DNA from: Rhodovarius crocodyli
GTDB taxonomy: Bacteria > Pseudomonadota > Alphaproteobacteria > Acetobacterales > Acetobacteraceae
Assembly: GCA_945901085.1 (NCBI GenBank)
Contig: CAMDJV010000013.1
Location: 1-64,000 of the forward strand
Reading direction: 5' to 3'
DNA: 64,000 bases
Each line of letters opens with the position of its first letter. The first letter of the stretch is position 1. Positions 54,258 to 61,240 of this stretch are shown one piece after another. Position numbers and translations under genes: made by a program. Under the pieces are notes generated by a model that was given only the letters and a program-made list of their open reading frames with translations, ran no database searches and had not been told where the DNA came from.

Positions 54258-56054
54258 ATGTCCGCCACCACCGCCACCGCAGCCGCCACCACGGAAGACC
54301 GTTCGGGTGCTGAGGTTCTCCTCCGGGCTTTGACGGAGCAGGGCGTTGAAGTCATTTTTGGCTATCCCGGCGGTGCAGTATTGCCGATTTATGATGCGCT
54401 GTTCCAGCAAAATTCCATTCGCCACATCCTCGTCCGCCATGAGCAGGCGGCGGTGCATGCGGCCGAGGGCTATGCCCGCTCCACCGGGCGGGTGGGGGTG
54501 GTGCTCGTCACCTCCGGCCCGGGTGCGACCAATGCGGTGACGGGGCTGGTGGATGCGCTGATGGACAGCATCCCCATCATCTGCCTGACCGGGCAGGTGC
54601 CGACCCATCTGATCGGCAATGATGCATTTCAGGAGGCCGATACCACCGGCATCACCCGCCCCGCGACCAAGCACAATTATCTGGTCAAGCGCAGCGAGGA
54701 CCTGGCCGGCGTGGTGCATGACGCGTTCTATGTCGCGCGCAGCGGCCGCCCCGGCCCGGTGGTGATCGACCTGCCCAAGGACATCCTGATCAAGCCCGCG
54801 CCCTATACCCCTGCGCCCAGCACGCCCCATCGCAGCTACCGTCCGGTGACGCAGCCTGACCCGGCGCGTATTCTCGAAGCCGTGCAAATGCTCAAGCGCT
54901 CGGCTCGCCCGGTGGTATATGCCGGCGGCGGCGTGATCAATTCCGGGCCCGAGGCCTCACGGCTGCTGACTGAATTTGTCCGCATGACGGGTTTTCCCTG
55001 CACCAATACGCTGATGGGGCTGGGGGCTTTTCCCTCTTCCGACCCGCAATTTATCGGCATGCTGGGCATGCACGGCACCTACGAAGCGAACCTCGTGATG
55101 CATGGCTGCGATGTCATGCTGAATATGGGGGCGCGTTTCGATGACCGGATCACCGGCCGGCTGGATGCCTTCAGCCGCGGTTCGAAGAAGATTCACGCCG
55201 ATATCGACCCCTCCTCGATCAATAAGAACGTCAAGGTGGATGTGCCGATCGTGGGCGATGCCGGCAATATCCTGGCGGCGATGATCGAATGCTGGAAGCA
55301 GGATGACACGCCGATCAATAAGGAGGCGCAGACCGCCTGGTGGCGGCAGATAGACCTGTGGCGCCAGAAGGACTGCCTGGCCTATGTCCAGGAAGGCAAG
55401 ATCATCAAGCCGCAGCATGCGGTGAAGCGGCTCTTCGAGATCACCCAGGAGATGGGGCGCGAGACCTTCATCTCCACCGAGGTCGGTCAGCACCAGATGT
55501 GGGCGGCGCAGTATTTCGGCTTCAACAAGCCCAATCGCTGGATGACCTCGGGCGGGTTGGGCACCATGGGCTATGGCCTGCCCGCGGCGATGGGGGTGCA
55601 GATCGCGCATCCGGATGCGCTGTGCATCGATATTGCCGGCGAGGCCTCTATCCTGATGAACATCCAGGAGATGGGCACGCTGGCGCAGTACCGGCTGCCA
55701 GTAAAAGTGTTCATCCTGAACAACGAATATATGGGCATGGTGCGGCAATGGCAGGAGTTGCTGCATGGCAGCCGTTATTCCGAGAGCTATTCCGCCGCGC
55801 TGCCGGATTTCGTGAAGCTGGCCGAGAGTTTTCATGCCAAGGGCCTGCGGGCGACCGAGGCGGATCAGTTGGATGATGTGATCCGTGAAATGATCGCCCA
55901 TCCCGGCCCGGTCATTGCCGATATCTGCGTGGACCAGAAGGAAAACGTCTTCCCGATGATCCCCTCGGGTGCCGCGCATAATGAGATGATTTTGGCCGCA
56001 GGGCAGCAGGGTGGCGTCGCTGGCGTCACCGATGAAGGCAAGGTGTTGGTCTGA
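54258..56054 (+). CDS. ilvB: Acetolactate synthase large subunit
   Basis: This 598-residue TPP/FAD enzyme shows FGYPGGAVLPIYD, the catalytic glutamate in VRHEQAAVHAAEGYAR, RPGPVVIDLPKD, the FAD region MGARFDDRITGRLD and the TPP motif IAGEASILMNIQEM ending NNEYMGMVRQW. It condenses two pyruvates (or pyruvate with 2-oxobutyrate) as the first step of branched-chain amino acid synthesis. It heads the ilvB-ilvH-ilvC operon. No leader peptide or attenuator was found in the short gap after miaA. Confidence 0.97.
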   Translation: MSATTATAAATTEDRSGAEVLLRALTEQGVEVIFGYPGGAVLPIYDALFQQNSIRHILVRHEQAAVHAAEGYARSTGRVGVVLVTSGPGATNAVTGLVDALMDSIPIICLTGQVPTHLIGNDAFQEADTTGITRPATKHNYLVKRSEDLAGVVHDAFYVARSGRPGPVVIDLPKDILIKPAPYTPAPSTPHRSYRPVTQPDPARILEAVQMLKRSARPVVYAGGGVINSGPEASRLLTEFVRMTGFPCTNTLMGLGAFPSSDPQFIGMLGMHGTYEANLVMHGCDVMLNMGARFDDRITGRLDAFSRGSKKIHADIDPSSINKNVKVDVPIVGDAGNILAAMIECWKQDDTPINKEAQTAWWRQIDLWRQKDCLAYVQEGKIIKPQHAVKRLFEITQEMGRETFISTEVGQHQMWAAQYFGFNKPNRWMTSGGLGTMGYGLPAAMGVQIAHPDALCIDIAGEASILMNIQEMGTLAQYRLPVKVFILNNEYMGMVRQWQELLHGSRYSESYSAALPDFVKLAESFHAKGLRATEADQLDDVIREMIAHPGPVIADICVDQKENVFPMIPSGAAHNEMILAAGQQGGVAGVTDEGKVLV

Positions 56055-56058
56055 AGCC

Positions 56059-56562
56059 ATGGAACGCACAGCAACCATCGCGGTCCTCGTCGAGAACGAG
56101 GCCGGCGTCCTGGCCCGCGTCATTGGGCTCTTCTCCGGCCGCGGCTACAATATCGAGAGCCTGACGGTGGCGCCGGTGGATGAGACCCGCCGCATTAGCC
56201 GCATCACCGTGGTGACCACGGGCACCGAGATGACCATCGAGCAGATCAAGGCGCAGCTTGACCGGCTGGTGCCGGTGCATAAGGTGAGCGACCTGACGCT
56301 GGACGGCGCCCACCTGCAGCGCGAATTGGCGCTGATCAAGGTGGTGGGCCGTGGCGAGCATCGCGTGGAGGCGCTGCGCCTGGCCGATGCCTTTCGCGCC
56401 CGCGTCGTGGATGCCACGCCCGAGAGCTTCGTCTTCGAGATGACCGGCAATGCCGAGAAGATCGATGCCTTTTGTGCGCTGATGAAGCCTTTGGGGCTTG
56501 CCGAACTCTGCCGGACGGGGGCTGTTGCCATCGCCCGCGGCACAAGGCACATCGCCGCCTGA
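56059..56562 (+). CDS. ilvH: Acetolactate synthase small (regulatory) subunit
   Basis: The 167-residue subunit begins with an ACT domain (ATIAVLVENEAGVLARVIGLFSGRGYNIESL), followed by the conserved C-terminal half with LIKVVGRGEHRVEAL. It binds valine and controls the large subunit. The start is 4 bases after the ilvB stop; ilvC follows after 35 bases with GAGGAG in front of it. Confidence 0.96.
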   Translation: MERTATIAVLVENEAGVLARVIGLFSGRGYNIESLTVAPVDETRRISRITVVTTGTEMTIEQIKAQLDRLVPVHKVSDLTLDGAHLQRELALIKVVGRGEHRVEALRLADAFRARVVDATPESFVFEMTGNAEKIDAFCALMKPLGLAELCRTGAVAIARGTRHIAA

Positions 56563-56573
56563 CATTTTTTTGA

Positions 56574-57614
<1,041 letters not shown>

Positions 57615-57625
57615 GGAGAGGTTGG

Positions 57626-57665
57626 GGAGGCAGGGGTAATTGTCCGTCGGCGAACCCCTGCCTCC
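57626..57665 (+). terminator. Hairpin after the intact ilvC copy
   Basis: GGAGGCAGGGGT (57626-57637) pairs perfectly with ACCCCTGCCTCC (57654-57665) around a 16-base loop. No U tract follows, so termination is likely weak. A further GCAGGGGT at 57682 can pair with the right arm. Confidence 0.5.
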
Positions 57666-57728
57666 TTCGCCAGCGAGCGATGCAGGGGTCACACGCTAAG
57701 AATAATAGCCGTTGTGGGAATTATTTCA

Positions 57729-57757
57729 TTGACAATCGTCCCTCAGGCGCGTAAAAT
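57729..57757 (+). promoter_or_regulatory. Near-consensus sigma-70 promoter of the islet
   Basis: TTGACA (57729-57734), a 17-base spacer, then TAAAAT (57752-57757). This is one base away from the full consensus. It lies 21 bases before the ATG of the broken gene at 57779. AGGAG (57767-57771) sits 7 bases from that ATG. It is the clearest promoter in the window. Confidence 0.75.
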
Positions 57758-57778
57758 CCGCGTCAAAGGAGATTGACG

Positions 57779-58237
57779 ATGAGCGAAACTGTCGAAGTCA
57801 CACGTGATACGCTTCGCAACGCAATCAACGACCCGCGTTATCTCAATTCGAACCATCCTGAAGCCCAAGCATTTCGGCAGTGGGTGTCGGAGGGCTTTCG
57901 CGCGCTCTAGCCCGAGGACGGCACGACGCACGGGATCGTTCATGTGCGATCCTATATCCGAGACGGACACCAGGTTTCTGCATATTCTTGACGCGGTCCG
58001 GCCGGCGGCGAGGCTACGAATGGAACTGCTGTGCAGTTCGCGGACCGGCCGGGACCGCATGCGGATGCCGAGCGGCGCGCGCGGTGTGATGCACAGGCTG
58101 CGGCAGACGAGGCACGATGCCGACGCTTACGGCCCACAGCTCGTGTCGCCCGTGCTCTCTGCTGGGCCAGCGTGAACCTGCGTTTTGGAGCCTGTATGGC
58201 AGGAAGAGAACTGCCGCGCCTGTCCCTTCCCGAATGA
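57779..58237 (+). pseudogene. Broken islet gene with two in-frame stop codons
   Basis: Read from ATG 57779, one frame encodes about 152 residues to a TGA at 58235. It is interrupted by TAG (57908-57910, codon 44) and TGA (57989-57991, codon 71). The three parts look like one protein: an N-terminal segment, then DGTTHGIVHVRSYIRDGHQVSA (a recurrent VxVRxYxRDGHxVxA pattern), and a C-terminal Cys-containing helix pair ending RFGACMAGRELPRLSLPE. I know no function for it. The first 43 codons have a strong promoter and ribosome binding site and could still make a short peptide. Confidence 0.65.
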
Positions 58238-58249
58238 GGAGCCAGAACA

Positions 58250-58594
58250 GTGACCAAAAAGGATCATGAGAACGCAATGACCATCTGCGCGCGCCGAACC
58301 CTGGAGAGCAGTTATGGTCCCGTCGCTGTTTGGATAACAGTTCCGCGCGAGGAAACCGAGACTGGCGATTTCCTGTGCGACTATGGCATTGCCGGCCCTC
58401 GAACACAGCGTCGCGGCTCGGTCATGGGAATCGACGCTTTCCAGGCGCTTCAACTCACTATGGAGCGGATTGGAACCGAGTTGCTGTTCTCCGAGGAAGG
58501 ACAGACCGGCGGTCTGCGATGGTTGGATACCGCCTACGAGATCGGTTTTCCTGTCCCCGCCTCCATTGAAGACCTCGCATCTCCAAAAAAATAG
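58250..58594 (+). CDS. DUF6968-like small protein of the islet
   Basis: This 114-residue protein starts at GTG 58250, with AGGAG 8 bases upstream overlapping the end of the broken gene. The pattern MGIDAFQALQLTMERIGTEL followed by LRWLDTAYEIGFPVP recalls the DUF6968 family, which has no known function. It lies in the same operon as the pseudogene. Codon bias is weaker than in the flanking housekeeping genes, supporting recent entry. The family call is from memory of the pattern. Confidence 0.65.
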   Translation: MTKKDHENAMTICARRTLESSYGPVAVWITVPREETETGDFLCDYGIAGPRTQRRGSVMGIDAFQALQLTMERIGTELLFSEEGQTGGLRWLDTAYEIGFPVPASIEDLASPKK

Positions 58595-58615
58595 CCGGTC
58601 TCCACAGCGAAAAGC

Positions 58616-58777
58616 TTCGCCCGCGACTGGCTGCTGGAGAACCGGGTCAACCAGGCCAGCCTCAAGGCCACCCGCCGCCGCCTGGCCGAACACCCCATCG
58701 AGGCGGTGGGCGAGCGCCTGCGCGCCATGATGCCCTGGATCAAGGCGAATGCTTTGGTGGACAAGGCGAAGAACTAA
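58616..58777 (+). pseudogene. Detached ilvC 3'-end fragment, copy 2
   Basis: Starting at TTCGCCCGCGACTGG, this stretch encodes the last 53 residues of a ketol-acid reductoisomerase, up to the KAKN stop, but has no start. It matches 57453-57614 without gaps at about 90% identity. Its third-position differences and five or so amino-acid changes show that the two copies come from different sources or diverged long ago. The intrinsic terminator that normally follows ilvC lies directly behind it. Confidence 0.88.
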
Positions 58778-58796
58778 GCCGTTATCGACTGGCCGC

Positions 58797-58840
58797 GAGG
58801 ACCTGCCGCCAGGCAGGTCCTCAACGGGTTGAGCCTTTTT
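58797..58840 (+). terminator. Intrinsic terminator behind the ilvC fragment
   Basis: GAGGACCTGCC (58797-58807) and GGCAGGTCCTC (58812-58822) form a perfect 11-bp stem with a 4-base loop. TTGAGCCTTTTT follows. This is the strongest intrinsic terminator seen in the window and probably the original end of the ilv operon. Confidence 0.75.
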
Positions 58841-58937
58841 CGTTGTAACCGCCATCCAGCCGCCCACAATCTGATAATCATCTTGCTGCATCGCATCATG
58901 TGCCGTTAGCCTCGCCCACCCCCAGCAGGAGGCCCGC

Positions 58938-59354
58938 GTGACGGTTATCAGCCCATCCCGCTCTAGCGACATCCTGTTGCTCATCGCTCGCTTGGCCATG
59001 GCGCCGCTGTTTTTGATCAGCGCCTTTTATAAGGTTGCGCAATGGCCCGGCATCGTCACCTTATTGGACAATCAGGGCGCGCCGCTGCCCATGCTCGGGG
59101 GCGTTATTGCCACCGCCATCGAGGCCATCCTGCCCCTCCTTCTCATCCTGGGGCTGCGGATGCGCTGGGCGGCCCTGGGCCTCATTGTCTATGTGTTGGG
59201 CACCAACCTCATTGCGCATCGTTTCTGGGAATTCACCGGTGGCGCGCAGCTTGGCCAGATGCTGGCTTTCTTCAAGAATATCGCCCTGTGCGGCGGCTTG
59301 CTGGTTCTGACCATGACCGGCCCTGGCCGTTTCGCGATGCAGCCCCGGCCCTGA
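58938..59354 (+). CDS. DoxX-family membrane protein
   Basis: The 138-residue protein has four membrane helices and the DoxX pattern RLAMAPLFLISAFYKVAQWPG with a late FFKNIALCGGLLVL. It uses a GTG start with AGGAGG 7 bases upstream. DoxX-like proteins are linked to redox and detoxification functions at the membrane; the exact role of this one is unknown. It is a single gene after the ilv region. Confidence 0.85.
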   Translation: MTVISPSRSSDILLLIARLAMAPLFLISAFYKVAQWPGIVTLLDNQGAPLPMLGGVIATAIEAILPLLLILGLRMRWAALGLIVYVLGTNLIAHRFWEFTGGAQLGQMLAFFKNIALCGGLLVLTMTGPGRFAMQPRP

Positions 59355-59397
59355 CCGCGCGCCTTGATCCGCCCTGCGGGCGGCCCATCTGCGGTGG

Positions 59398-60021
59398 ATG
59401 TTCAAGCAGGCCCTCGCCATCCTCTCCTCCATCGCGCTGGGCGCCTGCTCGGTGGTAGGCGTGCGCGGTAGCGAGGAACCGCCGCATCGCGTCATCGCCC
59501 GACTGGGTGAGGTGGAGATCCGCGAATATGCGCCCCGCCTCGTCGCCGAAACCCAGGTGGACGCGGATGAGAATGCGGCGCGCAGTGAAGGCTTTCGCCG
59601 CCTCGCTGGCTATATTTTTGGCGCCAATCGGGGCGAGAGGCGTATCGCCATGACCGCCCCTGTGGCGCAGGAGCCCAGCCGCATCGCGATGACCGCGCCC
59701 GTCGCACAGGACGCCGTGGCCGAGGGTTTTCGCATTCGCTTCTTCCTCCCCGCCGGCCTGACTGCGGACACCGCACCCGAGCCGAATGACCCGCGCGTGC
59801 GCATCACCACCCTGCCGGCCGAAACCTTCGCCGTGCTGCGCTTCACCGGTAGCACCGACCCCGCGGCGGTGGCGCGCAATGCCGCCAGCCTCCGCGCCAT
59901 GCTCGCGGGCTCGCGCTGGGAGGCGGTGGGCGAGGCCACCGCCTGGTTCTATGACCCGCCCTGGACCCTGCCGCCGCTGCGCCGCAATGAGGTGGCAATC
60001 CGCGTCACCCCCGCAGCCTGA
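59398..60021 (+). CDS. SOUL heme-binding family lipoprotein
   Basis: The 207-residue protein has a lipobox (SIALGAC, Cys17) and the SOUL/HEBP domain: VEIREYAPRLVAETQV, EGFRRLAGYIFGANRG, two IAMTAPVAQ copies about 12 residues apart, and FYDPPWTLPPLRRNEVAI. The doubled IAMTAPV is usual in bacterial members. It may bind heme or a related tetrapyrrole at the inner or outer membrane. Its 3' end overlaps the convergent transporter gene by 17 bases. Confidence 0.88.
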   Translation: MFKQALAILSSIALGACSVVGVRGSEEPPHRVIARLGEVEIREYAPRLVAETQVDADENAARSEGFRRLAGYIFGANRGERRIAMTAPVAQEPSRIAMTAPVAQDAVAEGFRIRFFLPAGLTADTAPEPNDPRVRITTLPAETFAVLRFTGSTDPAAVARNAASLRAMLAGSRWEAVGEATAWFYDPPWTLPPLRRNEVAIRVTPAA

Positions 60022-61123
60022 GCCCCGCCACCACGCCCAGGGCGCAGAGCCCCGCCATCGCCCAGAAGGCATGCCCGCCGAAAGCGGCATAAAGCGGCCC
60101 CGAGGCCAGCATCACCGCCCCCGAGGCCAGCCCCACCCCCAGCGAGGAATGCAGCGTCTGCGCCCGCGCCCCCAGCCCGCTGGGCAGCGCGGCCAGGGCG
60201 CGGATCGCCCCGAGATGCATGGCGCCGAAGCTGAGCGCATGCAGCGTCTGCGCCAGGAAGAGCGGGACCAATTCGCTTGTCGCCCCGGTCACCACCCAGC
60301 GCAGCACCCCCGCCAGGGCGGCCAGCGTGGCCAGGCCCGGCGCGCCCAGCCGATCCACCAGGCGCCGCCCCCATAGGAACAGCGCCACCTCCATGACCAC
60401 CCCCCAGGCCCAGAGCAGGCCTATCATGCCGGCTGAGAGCCCCGCCGCCTGCCAATGCAGCGTCGCGAACCCGTAATACATCGCATGGCTGCCCTGGATC
60501 AGCGCCGAGGCCGGCAGCAGCCGCCGGAAGCCGGGGTGGCGCAAGGGCTCCCACATCCCCCCGGTGGGGCGTGGGCGTGGCCCTGGCGGCTGCGGCAGCC
60601 CGGCCGCGACGAGCGCCGTGGCACCCAGGCAGCAGGCCGCCAGCCACAGGGCCGCCGCGGGCCCTGTCAGGCTCACCAATTGCCCGGCCGTGACGGCTGA
60701 GACGATGAAGGCGATCGACCCCCAGGCCCGCACCCGGCCGTAATCGAAGGGTCTTGCGCGCATTTCAGCGATGGCGGCGGCATCGCTCAGTGGCACCACC
60801 GGCGCCACGCCCACGCTATGCACCAATTGCACCAGCAGCAGCATGGCAAAGCCCTGCAGCAGCGCCATGGCGGGCAAGGTGAGCGCTGCCAGCGCCGCAC
60901 CGCTCACCAGCACGGCGCGCAGCCCCCAGCCATCGGCCAGCCGGGCCGAGGCGGGGCTGGTCAGCAGCCGTGTCACACTGCCCAGCGCCAGCACGATGGA
61001 AAGCTGCGTGGCGCTCAGCCCGCCCGCGCTCAATACCGCGGGAATGAACGGCATCGCCGCCCCGAGCGAGGCGAATTGCACGGCAAAGAGCAGCGCGAAG
61101 CGGGTGGGCGGGGATATTCTCAC
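60005..61123 (-). CDS. MFS transporter, HcaT-like (MFS_1_like)
   Basis: This 372-residue protein has about eleven to twelve membrane helices and the MFS loop RLADGWGLRAVLVSG. Further segments are RVRAWGSIAFIVSAV and SHAMYYGFATLHWQAAGLS, then FLAQTLHALSFGAMHLGAIRA. These fit the 3-phenylpropionate permease/nucleoside-permease-like branch. No ATG gives the family N-terminus; I infer a GTG start at 61123 (VRISPPTRFALLF). The much longer open frame upstream is antisense to the helicase gene. Substrate unknown. Confidence 0.8.
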   Translation of the reverse strand: MRISPPTRFALLFAVQFASLGAAMPFIPAVLSAGGLSATQLSIVLALGSVTRLLTSPASARLADGWGLRAVLVSGAALAALTLPAMALLQGFAMLLLVQLVHSVGVAPVVPLSDAAAIAEMRARPFDYGRVRAWGSIAFIVSAVTAGQLVSLTGPAAALWLAACCLGATALVAAGLPQPPGPRPRPTGGMWEPLRHPGFRRLLPASALIQGSHAMYYGFATLHWQAAGLSAGMIGLLWAWGVVMEVALFLWGRRLVDRLGAPGLATLAALAGVLRWVVTGATSELVPLFLAQTLHALSFGAMHLGAIRALAALPSGLGARAQTLHSSLGVGLASGAVMLASGPLYAAFGGHAFWAMAGLCALGVVAGLRLRG

Positions 61124-61240
61124 GGCACCCCGCTTTGCGCCTATTCCGGTAATCCAGTCCAGCCCGGGCCCACGCCCGTTGCAATCCGCGCGCTTTGGCC
61201 GCATCAAGCCTGCCACGATCAGCAGCCGGTTTTTCATCTC

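Noticed and set aside
57779-58237. Stop-codon recoding (TAG and TGA) of the islet gene
   Set aside because: Two different stops in one short gene with no recoding signal seen; decay is simpler. Other genes in the window end normally with both codons.
57615-58615. The ilvC islet as a phage or integrative element
   Set aside because: No integrase, recombinase or attachment-like short repeat is present; the flanks are gene-end homology.
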